A stretch of 64,000 bases of DNA from Clostridium sp. 1001271st1 H5. Lineage in GTDB: Bacteria; Bacillota; Clostridia; Lachnospirales; Lachnospiraceae. Of the stretch, positions 1 through 8,057 are shown in pieces; position 1 is the first letter of the stretch; each line of letters opens with the position of its first letter. The DNA lies in NCBI RefSeq assembly GCF_005845215.1, contig NZ_SPHO01000013.1, positions 107,269-171,268 on the forward strand, read 5' to 3'. The notes below the pieces were generated by a model that was given only the letters and a program-made list of their open reading frames with translations, ran no database searches and had not been told where the DNA came from. The position numbers were made by a program, and so were the translations under genes.

Positions 1-27
1 AGCGGCCGGGGATGCTCCCCGGCCGCT
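1..27. terminator. GC-rich hairpin, probable terminator of the minus-strand asparaginase operon
   Basis: A perfect 12-bp inverted repeat (1-12 with 16-27) with a 3-base loop lies 70 bases beyond the stop codon of the minus-strand regulator. The U-tract for the minus strand would fall outside the window, so the direction cannot be settled. It could also end a plus-strand gene located before the window. Confidence 0.6.
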
Positions 28-97
28 TTGCTGAGTCTTAAGCCTGCCGTTGTCTGAAATATCCGGCGGATACCCGTGCCTCTTCCGTTATCTGATG

Positions 98-1108
98 TCA
101 TAAAATATATTCAGGATGGAACTGGTAAATCTTTTCCGGGCGCCCCCTGGTAAAGGACGGCTGCCGTTCCAGTTCCAGGAAAATGCCGGTTGCGGACAGC
201 CTGCCCAGGAGGCGGTTGGCGCTGCGGGGAGTGATGTGCAGTGCTGCTGCCAGGGCCTGGGACGTGATGCAGTCCCGGTCCATGGCGGACAGGGCTGATA
301 GAAGGCGGTCCGCATAGGATACGGAGATGCCTGCTTTGCGGGACAGCAGCTGGCTCTGGGACCTTAATGCCGGGAAAGAGGTATTATTATCCTGAACCTG
401 GGGAGCCATGACAGAGGCGCCGTCGGAAAACTGCTGGTTCAATGCGGTGATGGCGTTCTGGTTCTGTACAATGGTCTTCAGATGGATTTCCTGCAGCAGC
501 AGGGTAATGGATTCCTGCAGTATCTCATATTTTGGATAGACAAAATATGTCTTCACCCCGGCATCCAGCAAATCCTGTATGATATTGCTGAAACGGGTTA
601 CGGAGTATTGGATTTTCTTCTCATTCCAGAGGCGTATGTGTTTGAGCTTGATTTTCTTTTCCATCTCACACAGCTGCTCCAGGGAATAGGTGGAGGTGTT
701 CTGGTATACCTGGTATATGAGCTGGTTAAACTGGCCCCGTTCCAGGTACTGGTGCAGGGGGACTGTTTCGGGAAGCCATTCCAGCAGGTCAAAATATCCG
801 TGCTCCAGATAAAAGTCCTGTTCCTTATACTGCACCTGGAAAAATGTCTCATAGTAGCAGAGGGCATTGCTGCCAAAGGATACAATGGGCCTGGTCAGCA
901 CCGGAACCCTGCGGCAGATGGCTGCCCTTGGAACAGGTCCGCTGACCAGAAAACCGTCATAGGATTTCTCCAGTTCAATATATAATTCCCCTGCATGGGC
1001 AAAATCATTGTAAATAAAATAAGATAAATCACAGTCAAGGGCAAGGGAGCTGAAATAGGACTCCACATAGTCCTTTAAAAAGCGGGTTAATATTACTGCT
1101 AATTTCAT
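98..1108 (-). CDS. Winged-helix transcriptional regulator, asparaginase-linked
   Basis: A 336-residue soluble protein with no signal peptide or membrane segment. The C-terminal 80 residues look like a winged helix-turn-helix (ITSQALAAALHITPRSANRLLGRL), followed by a basic wing (SFTRGRPEK). The N-terminal two thirds carry alternating strands and helices (KLAVILTRF, SYDGFLVSGPVP, GVKTYFVYPKYEIL), which recall a periplasmic-binding or PrpR-type sensor; that part is inference. The start at 1108 is chosen because GACAGGAG lies 9 bases upstream. The frame stays open to 1249, but that start would overlap the asparaginase gene. It follows asparaginase by 44 bases on the same strand, so it is probably co-transcribed and may sense a nitrogen signal. 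I do not recognise a named family. Confidence 0.75.
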   Translation of the reverse strand: MKLAVILTRFLKDYVESYFSSLALDCDLSYFIYNDFAHAGELYIELEKSYDGFLVSGPVPRAAICRRVPVLTRPIVSFGSNALCYYETFFQVQYKEQDFYLEHGYFDLLEWLPETVPLHQYLERGQFNQLIYQVYQNTSTYSLEQLCEMEKKIKLKHIRLWNEKKIQYSVTRFSNIIQDLLDAGVKTYFVYPKYEILQESITLLLQEIHLKTIVQNQNAITALNQQFSDGASVMAPQVQDNNTSFPALRSQSQLLSRKAGISVSYADRLLSALSAMDRDCITSQALAAALHITPRSANRLLGRLSATGIFLELERQPSFTRGRPEKIYQFHPEYIL

Positions 1109-1152
1109 GGCGGTTATCTCCTGTCGGTATACTGCCTCCAAAGGGCTGGATA

Positions 1153-2166
1153 TTATTGTTCGCTCCATTTCCAGAGTATGTCCCGGTTCACAGTCTCGTA
1201 GAACATCCGGCGTATCCGAACAGGGTCCTTTGTCTGGCCCAGTATCCACATGATTTTTGTGACCACTGCCTCCAGGGTCATATCATATGCTTCCAGAAGC
1301 CCGAACTCCTGTTTGATGCTCCGGCCCACCTCGTACACGGACATATCGCTGCCTTCATTGGTGACCTGGGTGGTCATGATGACGGTCTTTCCAAGTCCGG
1401 TCCAGCGTGCGATGGCTCCATGGTAATCCCCGTCCTCGTAGGAGGGCAGCCCTCCCACGCCAAAGGACTCTATGATGACAGCATCGTAATGCTCCGCCAT
1501 GTAATCCAGCAGGGAGGCGTCCATGGAAGGAATCAGCTTCATGAGTCCCACATCCCCCACCATCTCCCGGTAGAAGCGGACCGGCTCTTTGTCCCTGTCC
1601 TTGTCGTCCAGATAGAAGATTATCTGGCTGTCCTGGATGATGGCCACATAAGGAAAGTTGATGCTGGAAAATGCATGGTAGCTTTTTGTCCACTCCTTCT
1701 TGCCCCTGGTGCCTGCAATGACCTTGCCGTCAAAGACGATGTTCACGTCATGGGCTCCGGGACAGGAGGCAAAGAGAAGGCTGTCGGCCAGATTGGTCCT
1801 GGCATCCGTGTTCTCCATGTCAATGGGTTTCTGGGCTCCGGTGATGATGATTGGCTTTGGCGAATGCTGAATCAGGTAGGACAGGGCTGCGGCCGTATAG
1901 GCCATGGTGTCCGTGCCGTGGGTAATGACAAAACCGTCGTATTGGCCGTAATGTTCCTCGATTGCTTTTTCAATGGCCAGCCAGTGGCAGGGCTGGATGT
2001 TGGTGCTGTCTATGTTCATCAGCTGGATGGAGTGGATTTCACAGTAGCTTTGGCTGTCAGGCACATAGGACAGGATTTCATCCGGTGTAATGACAGGCTT
2101 AAGTCCTTTGTCCGTGCGTTTGCAGGCAATGGTGCCGCCTGTTCCAAGTAAGAGTATGCGTTTCAT
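1153..2166 (-). CDS. ansA: L-asparaginase, type I
   Basis: Hydrolyses L-asparagine to aspartate and ammonia. The 337-residue length matches cytoplasmic type I enzymes, and there is no signal peptide. The N-terminal catalytic threonine motif (LLLGTGGTIA) and the second catalytic motif (VITHGTDTMAYTAAAL, with the Thr-Asp pair) are both present, as is the ITGAQKP segment. The ribosome binding site AAGGGGG sits 6 bases before the ATG. It is the first gene of a two-gene minus-strand unit with the winged-helix regulator behind it. The divergent gene is the NfeD protein. The product is firmly an asparaginase; the type I assignment rests on length and lack of export signal. Confidence 0.93.
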   Translation of the reverse strand: MKRILLLGTGGTIACKRTDKGLKPVITPDEILSYVPDSQSYCEIHSIQLMNIDSTNIQPCHWLAIEKAIEEHYGQYDGFVITHGTDTMAYTAAALSYLIQHSPKPIIITGAQKPIDMENTDARTNLADSLLFASCPGAHDVNIVFDGKVIAGTRGKKEWTKSYHAFSSINFPYVAIIQDSQIIFYLDDKDRDKEPVRFYREMVGDVGLMKLIPSMDASLLDYMAEHYDAVIIESFGVGGLPSYEDGDYHGAIARWTGLGKTVIMTTQVTNEGSDMSVYEVGRSIKQEFGLLEAYDMTLEAVVTKIMWILGQTKDPVRIRRMFYETVNRDILWKWSEQ

Positions 2167-2304
2167 GTCGTGCCCCCTTTACGGTAAGTATAACCTTTCT
2201 GCAAAAACATATAATAACAGCAGCTGTGTTGTCCTGACTGCTGCCATAAACTTTCGTACTGCTTACAATTATATTAAGAATATGATAAATTTACAATCCC
2301 TTGA

Positions 2305-2332
2305 TTGATTTTAAGTCTGACTATGATACAAT
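2305..2332 (+). promoter_or_regulatory. Promoter of the nfeD-SPFH operon
   Basis: TTGATT at 2305-2310, a 16-base spacer and TACAAT at 2327-2332, 54 bases before the nfeD start. There is no other good candidate in the divergent intergenic region. Confidence 0.55.
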
Positions 2333-2385
2333 AAGAATAAGTAACCAATTTTCTCCATATTCTGTGCAGATGAAAGGAGATTTAC

Positions 2386-2838
2386 ATGTCCCTTATTTGG
2401 CTTATCGCGTTTGTAGTTTTTTTGGTAGTGGAAGGAGTCACCACATCCCTGACCAGTATCTGGTTTGCCGGAGGTTCCCTGGCAGCGCTGGTGGTTCAGG
2501 TATGCGGCGGAGGTCTGTATCCCCAGCTGGCCGTGTTTGTGGCAGTGTCCTTCGTTTTGTTTCTCATGGTCCGTCCCTTTGCGTACAAGTACCTGTACAG
2601 CAAGAGAACGAAAACCAATGTTGACAGCCTTACAGGCCGTAAGGCCGTGGTCAAGGACCGGATTGATAATGTGGCCGGTACAGGGACCGCCACCCTGGCC
2701 GGCGAAACCTGGCTTGCAAGGGCGGCAAAGGAGGGGGATACCTTTGAGACAGGTGATGTAGTGGTCATATCTGCTGTCAGCGGGGCAAAGCTGATGGTGG
2801 CGGCGGCAGAGCAGGAACATGAAGTGGAAAAAGCATAA
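2386..2838 (+). CDS. NfeD-like membrane protein
   Basis: A 150-residue protein with two or three hydrophobic segments in the first 65 residues (LIWLIAFVVFLVVEGV; AVFVAVSFVLFLMV) followed by a soluble beta-rich domain of the NfeD OB-fold type (GRKAVVKDRI ... ETWLARAAKEGDTFETGDVVVISAVSGAKLMV). NfeD proteins of this short form are membrane partners of SPFH scaffold proteins and are usually encoded beside them, as here: the SPFH gene begins 21 bases downstream. GAAAGGAGA precedes the ATG by a normal spacing. A role in membrane microdomain organisation is inferred from family and neighbour. Confidence 0.88.
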   Translation: MSLIWLIAFVVFLVVEGVTTSLTSIWFAGGSLAALVVQVCGGGLYPQLAVFVAVSFVLFLMVRPFAYKYLYSKRTKTNVDSLTGRKAVVKDRIDNVAGTGTATLAGETWLARAAKEGDTFETGDVVVISAVSGAKLMVAAAEQEHEVEKA

Positions 2839-2859
2839 AGAAACATAAGGAGGATTCAT

Positions 2860-3810
2860 ATGTTTGGAGCAATCGGAGGATTCATCACGTTTATTGTCAT
2901 TGCAGTTATTATTTTATTTATACTGTCCACCTGTATCAGAATCGTACCCCAGGCCCAGGCCCTGGTGGTGGAGCGTCTGGGCGCCTATCTGGGCACATAC
3001 AGCGTGGGTATTCATTTCCTGGTTCCCTTTATTGACCGTGTGGCCAAGAAGGTGAACCTGAAGGAACAGGTGGAGGATTTCCCGCCGCAGCCTGTTATCA
3101 CCAAGGATAATGTAACCATGCAGATTGATACCGTTGTATTTTTCTATATCACGGACCCGAAGCTGTATGCTTACGGCGTGGAGCGTCCCCTTCTTGCCAT
3201 TGAGAACCTGACAGCCACCACCCTGCGTAATATCATCGGTGACCTGGAACTGGACGAGACGCTGACCTCCAGAGAGACTATCAATGCCAAGATGCAGGAG
3301 TCTCTGGATATTGCCACAGACCCATGGGGCATTAAGGTCACCAGGGTAGAGCTTAAGAACATCATTCCTCCGGCAGCCATCCAGGAGGCCATGGAAAAAC
3401 AGATGAAGGCAGAGCGTGAACGCCGTGAATCCATCCTGAGAGCCGAGGGCGAGAAGAAGTCCATGATTCTGGTGGCGGAAGGCAACAAGGAATCCGCGGT
3501 TCTGAATGCGGAGGCTGAAAAGGAAGCAGCCATCTTACGGGCAGAGGCTGAGAAGGAAAAGAATATTAAGGAGGCCCAGGGCCAGGCGGAGGCCATCCGT
3601 TCGGTACAGAAGGCTACGGCAGACGGTATCCGCTTCATCAAGGAAGCCGGGGCCGATAATGCAGTGCTTCAGCTTAAGAGTCTGGAGGCATTCCAGGCAG
3701 CGGCCAACGGAAAGGCCAATAAGATTATCATTCCTTCGGATATCCAGGGAATCGCCGGTCTGGTGAAATCCATAGCAGAGGTGGCGGCAAAAGATGAGGC
3801 ATCCGAATAA
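2860..3810 (+). CDS. SPFH/Band 7 (stomatin-like) membrane protein, QmcA type
   Basis: A 316-residue protein with one N-terminal membrane helix (residues 5-26), then the SPFH domain beginning IRIVPQAQALVVERLG and including VERPLLAIENL and TLTSRETINAKMQ. A long Glu/Lys/Ala-rich coiled coil follows (roughly residues 170-260, with repeats of the type AEAEKEAAILRAEAEKEK). Such proteins oligomerise on the membrane and scaffold other membrane proteins and proteases. The preceding NfeD gene is the usual partner and the pair forms an operon ended by the hairpin at 3863. The exact client is unknown. Confidence 0.92.
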   Translation: MFGAIGGFITFIVIAVIILFILSTCIRIVPQAQALVVERLGAYLGTYSVGIHFLVPFIDRVAKKVNLKEQVEDFPPQPVITKDNVTMQIDTVVFFYITDPKLYAYGVERPLLAIENLTATTLRNIIGDLELDETLTSRETINAKMQESLDIATDPWGIKVTRVELKNIIPPAAIQEAMEKQMKAERERRESILRAEGEKKSMILVAEGNKESAVLNAEAEKEAAILRAEAEKEKNIKEAQGQAEAIRSVQKATADGIRFIKEAGADNAVLQLKSLEAFQAAANGKANKIIIPSDIQGIAGLVKSIAEVAAKDEASE

Positions 3811-3862
3811 AATCCAGTGGACAAAAGCCAATCCATGATATAAGATAGGAATTGAAGGTAGT

Positions 3863-3900
3863 ACCCATCAGCTGATTTAACTGGTGGGTGCTGTTTTATT
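3863..3900 (+). terminator. Terminator after the SPFH gene
   Basis: A 9-bp stem with one G-U pair (3863-3871 with 3881-3889) followed by a T-rich tract (CTGTTTTATT). Confidence 0.75.
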
Positions 3901-3949
3901 CTTTATGATTTTTTAGCTTTATGAAAATGTACAGACATGAGGTGCAGGT

Positions 3950-5344
3950 ATGGAGGGAAAGGTTGTAAAGGGAAACCGAATTACGGAAGGAAGTATTTAC
4001 GGACAGCTGCTGCTGTTTTTCTTTCCCATATTGTTTGGAACGTTTTTCCAGCAGCTGTATAATACGGCGGATGCCATGGTAGTTGGCCGCTTTGTGGGCA
4101 AACAGGCCCTGGCGGCGGTGGGAGGAAGCACCAGCACTCTGATTAACCTGCTGGTTGGTTTTTTTGTGGGCCTGTCCAGCGGCGCAACAGTGGTCATATC
4201 CCAGTTTTACGGCGCCAGGAAGGCGGATAAGGTCCATTGGGCTGTACATACATCCATTGCTTTTTCCGTTATTGGCGGCGTCATATTCATGATTGTGGGA
4301 CTGCTGGGCTCTCCCTGGGCCCTGGAAGCCATGAAGACGCCGGAGGACGTCATGGGTCATGCGGTGGTGTATATCCGGATTTATTTCCTTGGAATCATTG
4401 TCAACCTGGTTTATAACATGGGAGCCGGAATCCTGCGCGCCATCGGGGATTCCAGACGGCCTCTGTATTTTCTCATTGCCAGCTGCTTTACCAACATTAT
4501 TCTGGATGTGCTGCTGGTAGCGGTGCTGGGGATGGGGGTGGCAGGCGCTGCCCTGGCAACCATTACATCCCAGCTGCTCAGCGCCGTTCTTGTGGTCAGG
4601 GCTCTTATGAAGACAGACGATATGTATAAGCTGGAATGGAAAAAGGTGCGCATTGACCAGCGGATGCTCCAGAGAATTGTCCGAATCGGCATTCCCGCAG
4701 GAATGCAGTCCGTTATGTACAACATATCCAATGTCATTATCCAGGCCGGCGTCAATACCCTGGGAACAGATAATGTAACTGCATGGGCCACCTACGGAAA
4801 GGTGGACGGCCTGTACTGGATGATGATTAATGCCCTCGGCATATCCGCCACCACCTTTGTGGGGCAGAATTTCGGGGCCGGCCGTCTGGACCGTGTGCGG
4901 AAGGGAGCCGGCGCCTGTATGGTGATTGGCGTGGTGCTGACAGCGTCCGTGGGAGTGGTGCTGTATAACGGCGGCCATCTTCTGGTAGAGCTGTTCACCA
5001 CAGACCAGCAGGTGCAGGCCATCAGTATGGATTTGCTGCATTTCATGGTTCCCACCTTCATTACCTATATTGCCATTGAGATACTTTCCGGTACCTTAAG
5101 GGGCGTGGGGGACGCCTGGATGCCTCTCATCATCACAGGCATCGGCGTGTGCGCGGTCAGGGTGCTGTGGATTATGTTTGTGCTGCCTCATTACCACACC
5201 ATCATAGGTGCAGCCTTCTGTTATCCTTTGACCTGGAGCCTGACCACGGTTGCGTTTGTAATCTATTATTACTTTTTCAGCAGTCTCAGACGGTGGAAGC
5301 TTAAGCCTCTAAAAAAAAGGTTTGGCGTGTATAAGCCCTTCTGA
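3950..5344 (+). CDS. MATE family multidrug/metabolite exporter
   Basis: A 464-residue protein with about twelve membrane helices. The N-terminal GSIYGQLLLFFFPILFGTFFQQLYNTADAMVVGRFVG segment (given here as a family-typical stretch of residues 14-49) and the duplicated two-bundle arrangement are characteristic of the MATE family, here the DinF/NorM-like clostridial branch. Each half contains a VG(R/Q)..G loop (VVGRFVGKQALAAVG; FVGQNFGAGRLDRV). These transporters use Na+ or H+ gradients to export cationic compounds; the substrate cannot be read from the sequence. It lies alone between terminators and is probably monocistronic, or transcribed together with the small HPr-like gene 41 bases downstream. 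Confidence 0.9.
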   Translation: MEGKVVKGNRITEGSIYGQLLLFFFPILFGTFFQQLYNTADAMVVGRFVGKQALAAVGGSTSTLINLLVGFFVGLSSGATVVISQFYGARKADKVHWAVHTSIAFSVIGGVIFMIVGLLGSPWALEAMKTPEDVMGHAVVYIRIYFLGIIVNLVYNMGAGILRAIGDSRRPLYFLIASCFTNIILDVLLVAVLGMGVAGAALATITSQLLSAVLVVRALMKTDDMYKLEWKKVRIDQRMLQRIVRIGIPAGMQSVMYNISNVIIQAGVNTLGTDNVTAWATYGKVDGLYWMMINALGISATTFVGQNFGAGRLDRVRKGAGACMVIGVVLTASVGVVLYNGGHLLVELFTTDQQVQAISMDLLHFMVPTFITYIAIEILSGTLRGVGDAWMPLIITGIGVCAVRVLWIMFVLPHYHTIIGAAFCYPLTWSLTTVAFVIYYYFFSSLRRWKLKPLKKRFGVYKPF

Positions 5345-5385
5345 TATGGGAAGACTTTCTGTATAAAAATGCAGGAGGCGCCTAT

Positions 5386-5568
5386 ATGACAACGAAGGAA
5401 GTCATGTTTGATTCAGTGGAGGATGTAAAACAGTTTGTACGGCAGAGCGAGAAGCAGCCCGAGGATATTGATGTGTGCTGCGGCAGCTGCATGGTGGACG
5501 GAAAGTCCATACTGGGAATCCTCAGTCTGGGGATTCATAAAAAATTGAATGTTGTGATTCATGACTGA
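5386..5568 (+). CDS. HPr-like protein lacking the phosphorylated histidine
   Basis: A 60-residue protein. Its second half matches the C-terminal part of HPr (VDGKSILGILSLGIHKKLNVVIHD resembles the VNAKSIMGVMSLG region around the regulatory serine), with DGKSILGI keeping the position of HPr Ser46. The N-terminal loop with the catalytic histidine is absent: the residues before it are VRQSEKQPEDIDVCCGSCM, with three cysteines. It is shorter than HPr (about 85-88 residues), so it cannot act as a normal PTS phosphocarrier. A regulatory or redox role is possible but not shown. CAGGAGGCGC precedes the ATG. Confidence 0.75.
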   Translation: MTTKEVMFDSVEDVKQFVRQSEKQPEDIDVCCGSCMVDGKSILGILSLGIHKKLNVVIHD

Positions 5569-5574
5569 GAGATG

Positions 5575-5608
5575 AAAAGGACGTACCTGATGCAGGGGCG
5601 TCCTTTTT
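5575..5608 (+). terminator. Terminator after the HPr-like gene
   Basis: A 9-bp stem (5575-5583 with 5599-5607, AAAAGGACG against CGTCCTTTT) that runs into a T tract. Confidence 0.8.
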
Positions 5609-5650
5609 CCGTATCAGCTCCGCTGATTCAGCCTGATTTGAAAGGAAGGT

Positions 5651-5679
5651 TTTACTTTGGACCGTTCCTGTGATACAAT
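5651..5679 (+). promoter_or_regulatory. Possible promoter of the nudC gene
   Basis: TTTACT, a 17-base spacer and TACAAT lie 29 bases before the first possible start of nudC. The -35 box is weak. Confidence 0.45.
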
Positions 5680-5707
5680 AGACACCAAATATATTTTTAC
5701 AGGCTGA

Positions 5708-6583
5708 ATGTTTAAGATAAACAGACCGGAAAGGACGATGGCAGGAACCATGATTCAGGATATTGCACCTCATACATATGACCCTGTATTCAGGAGGAAG
5801 GAACCTGTGGACAGGGATTACCTGCTGTACTACGAATATAATAAGGTAATGCTTCTAAAAAGTGAAGGGGGGAGTGTGATTCCAACCTTTGGGGAGCTGA
5901 AGCAGGAAGGAGATTTCTCAGACAGGGCGCAGTACCTGTTTTCCATTGATGACAGGGCCTATTACTGCGTGACGGATATGGCAGTGCCGGAATTCGGCGG
6001 TTTTTACATGGAGCCGCTGACCGTGTTCCGGAATTTTGAACCTCTTTATCAGGCGTTTGCAGGCATAACAGGCAGCCAGCTTTACCGGTGGATGCAGAGC
6101 AGGCGGTTTTGCGGCCACTGCGGCGTAAAGACAGAGCCCGGTACAACGGAACGGTCTTTGGTCTGCCCTTCCTGCGGGCAGACGGAATATCCCAAAATCA
6201 GTCCGGCTGTTATTGTGGCCATTACCAATGGGGACAAGCTTCTGATGTCCCGGTACGCCAGAGGCGCTTACCGCAATTATGCGCTGATTGCCGGGTTTGT
6301 GGAGATTGGAGAGACCTTTGAGGACTGCGTGCACAGGGAGGTTATGGAGGAAGTGGGTCTTAAGGTGAAGAACATCCGCTATTATAAAAGCCAGCCCTGG
6401 GCATTTTCCGATACGGAGATGGTGGGATTCACAGCTGAGCTGGACGGGGATGATACCATACGCCTGGAGGAAGAGGAGCTGTGCGAGGCCGGATGGTTTA
6501 CGCGGGATGAAATTGTGGAATACGGCCCATATATCAGTGTGGGGCATGAAATGATGAAGGCTTTTAAGGACGGGAAGATATAG
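5708..6583 (+). CDS. nudC: NAD(+) diphosphatase / NAD-capped RNA decapping enzyme NudC
   Basis: Cleaves NADH/NAD+ to NMN and AMP, and in characterised members removes NAD caps from RNA. The domains are an N-terminal variable domain, a four-cysteine zinc ribbon (CGHCGVK ... CPSCGQ) near residues 136-158, and a Nudix domain with the complete box GFVEIGETFEDCVHREVMEEVGL (glycine, REVMEE core). The NudC signature SQPWAFS follows. The start is uncertain: ATG codons at 5708, 5738 and 5750 are in frame. The third gives MIQDIAPH, which resembles the N-terminus of relatives and has AGGA closely upstream. The length otherwise fits the family. Confidence 0.92.
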   Translation: MFKINRPERTMAGTMIQDIAPHTYDPVFRRKEPVDRDYLLYYEYNKVMLLKSEGGSVIPTFGELKQEGDFSDRAQYLFSIDDRAYYCVTDMAVPEFGGFYMEPLTVFRNFEPLYQAFAGITGSQLYRWMQSRRFCGHCGVKTEPGTTERSLVCPSCGQTEYPKISPAVIVAITNGDKLLMSRYARGAYRNYALIAGFVEIGETFEDCVHREVMEEVGLKVKNIRYYKSQPWAFSDTEMVGFTAELDGDDTIRLEEEELCEAGWFTRDEIVEYGPYISVGHEMMKAFKDGKI

Positions 6584-6648
6584 CGGACAGCGGTGTCCGG
6601 CGGGAAACCGTATATGACCGGCAGCGACATATAAAAGGAGAAGTGACT

Positions 6649-7317
6649 ATGAACCGTAAGGATTACATTTTATTTGACTTGGATGGGACACTGACAGATC
6701 CAAAGGAAGGAATCACCAAGTCAGTGCAGTATGCACTGAAGCATTTTGGGATACAGGAAGATGACCTGGACAGCCTGACGCCTTTCATAGGGCCGCCCCT
6801 GAAGGACAGCTATCAGAAGTATTATGGCTTTTCCGATGAGCAGGCATGGGAGGGCGTTCAGGTATACAGGGAGTATTTCAGTGACCGGGGCTGGGCTGAA
6901 AATAAGGAGTATCCGGGCATAAAGGAAATGCTGGAAGCACTGAAGGAGGCCGGAAGGGTGCTGCTGGTGGCAACCTCCAAGCCCGAGGAGTTTGCCAAGA
7001 GGATACTGGAGTACTTCGACATGGCGGAGTACTTTGATTTCATCGGCGGGGCCGATATGGGGGAAACGCGGGTGCGCAAGGCGGATGTAATCCGCTATGT
7101 GCTGGAACAGTGCGGCCTGGATTCAGATAATGAAACAATTGGCCGCTGCGTAATGGTGGGGGACAGGGAACACGATGTCCTGGGAGCCAGGGAGTGCGGC
7201 ATGGAATGTGTGGGTGTACTCTACGGTTATGGAGACCGCCAGGAGATGGATGCCTGCAAACCTGCCTGGATTGCAGGGACAGTAGGGGAATTAAGGGATT
7301 TACTTCTATCACTATAA
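6649..7317 (+). CDS. HAD-superfamily phosphatase, phosphoglycolate phosphatase-like
   Basis: A 222-residue HAD hydrolase with motif I DLDGTLTD (nucleophile and acid/base aspartates), a C1 helical cap (residues 15-80), motif II VATSKP, the motif III lysine (VRKADVI) and motif IV VGDREHDVLGA. It resembles the Gph/PgmB/pyrophosphatase-like clostridial HADs; the natural substrate cannot be fixed. The ATG at 6649 is preferred over an in-frame GTG at 6643 because AAAAGGAG is then 8 bases away. It follows nudC by 65 bases on the same strand and may be co-transcribed with it. Confidence 0.88.
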   Translation: MNRKDYILFDLDGTLTDPKEGITKSVQYALKHFGIQEDDLDSLTPFIGPPLKDSYQKYYGFSDEQAWEGVQVYREYFSDRGWAENKEYPGIKEMLEALKEAGRVLLVATSKPEEFAKRILEYFDMAEYFDFIGGADMGETRVRKADVIRYVLEQCGLDSDNETIGRCVMVGDREHDVLGARECGMECVGVLYGYGDRQEMDACKPAWIAGTVGELRDLLLSL

Positions 7318-7350
7318 CCTGAACTCATAATAACCATTCCTATTATGCAA

Positions 7351-7379
7351 TTGACAAATAGAACAATGGTTGCTATGAT
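7351..7379 (+). promoter_or_regulatory. Strong sigma-A promoter of ilvN-ilvC
   Basis: TTGACA at 7351-7356, a 17-base spacer and TATGAT at 7374-7379. The leader to the ilvN start is only about 60 bases, too short for a T-box or a leader-peptide attenuator. Confidence 0.8.
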
Positions 7380-7442
7380 TGAAATTACTATTAAGAAGGC
7401 AGCTGCTTTTGCACTTGCCATCAGATGAGAGGGTGGGATTAG

Positions 7443-7946
7443 ATGGACGACAGAATCGTGTTATCGCTGCTTGTGGACAATACGGCAGGTGTGCTGGCCC
7501 GTGTGGCCGGGCTGTTCAGCCGCCGCGGATACAATATTGAGAGTCTGACTGTAGGTGTCACCGCTGACCCGCGGTACTCCAGAATGACTGTGGTTTCCCT
7601 TGGAGACCAGACCGTCCTGGAGCAGATTAAGAACCAGCTCAATAAGCTGGAGGATGTAAGGGATATCAAGGAGCTGAAGCCGGACCGTTCCGTATACAGG
7701 GAACTGATGATGGTAAAGGTACGGGCCAATGCCAGCGACCGCCAGTCTGTCAGCGCCATATCCAGTATCTTCCGCGCCACCATTGTGGATGTGGGAAAAG
7801 ATTCCTTGACCGTTATGCTGACAGGGGACCAGTCCAAGCTGGATGCGCTGATTAACCTGCTGGAGGATTATGAAATCCTGGAGCTGGCCCGCACAGGCCT
7901 TACAGGACTGGAGAGAGGCGCAGAGGATATCAGGATGCTGCCATAA
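7443..7946 (+). CDS. ilvN: Acetolactate synthase small (regulatory) subunit
   Basis: The 167-residue regulatory subunit of acetohydroxyacid synthase, first enzyme of valine/leucine/isoleucine synthesis. It stimulates the catalytic subunit and mediates valine feedback. An N-terminal ACT domain (VLSLLVDNTAGVLARVAGLFSRRGYNIESLTVG) is followed by a C-terminal domain (RELMMVKVRA ... ALINLLEDYEILELARTGLTGLERG). Length and both domains are complete. No catalytic ilvB lies beside it, so that subunit is encoded elsewhere. AGGGTGG precedes the ATG. ilvC follows after 111 bases. Confidence 0.95.
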   Translation: MDDRIVLSLLVDNTAGVLARVAGLFSRRGYNIESLTVGVTADPRYSRMTVVSLGDQTVLEQIKNQLNKLEDVRDIKELKPDRSVYRELMMVKVRANASDRQSVSAISSIFRATIVDVGKDSLTVMLTGDQSKLDALINLLEDYEILELARTGLTGLERGAEDIRMLP

Positions 7947-8057
7947 AAAGAGGCTTAAGGGGGCGGCCAAAGGCGGACAGAGAGTCGTCGGTTTTGTTGC
8001 CTTAAACATATATTATTTAAGATTCAAGTTCAAAGGAATTGAAGGAGGAAGAGAGCA

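Noticed and set aside
1156..2151. Long open frame on the plus strand opposite the asparaginase gene
   Set aside because: Exact antisense of a well-supported gene, with no ribosome site and a composition typical of a reversed coding sequence.
2090..2308. Short plus-strand frame overlapping the asparaginase start
   Set aside because: No ribosome site and it crosses the promoter region of nfeD.
3896..5041. 381-codon minus-strand frame opposite the MATE gene
   Set aside because: His/Gln-rich antisense translation with no family features. The MATE frame has clear membrane motifs.
7947..8057. Riboswitch or attenuator before ilvC
   Set aside because: Only 111 bases with a weak dyad (CTTAAA...TTTAAG). 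No T-box or terminator is visible.
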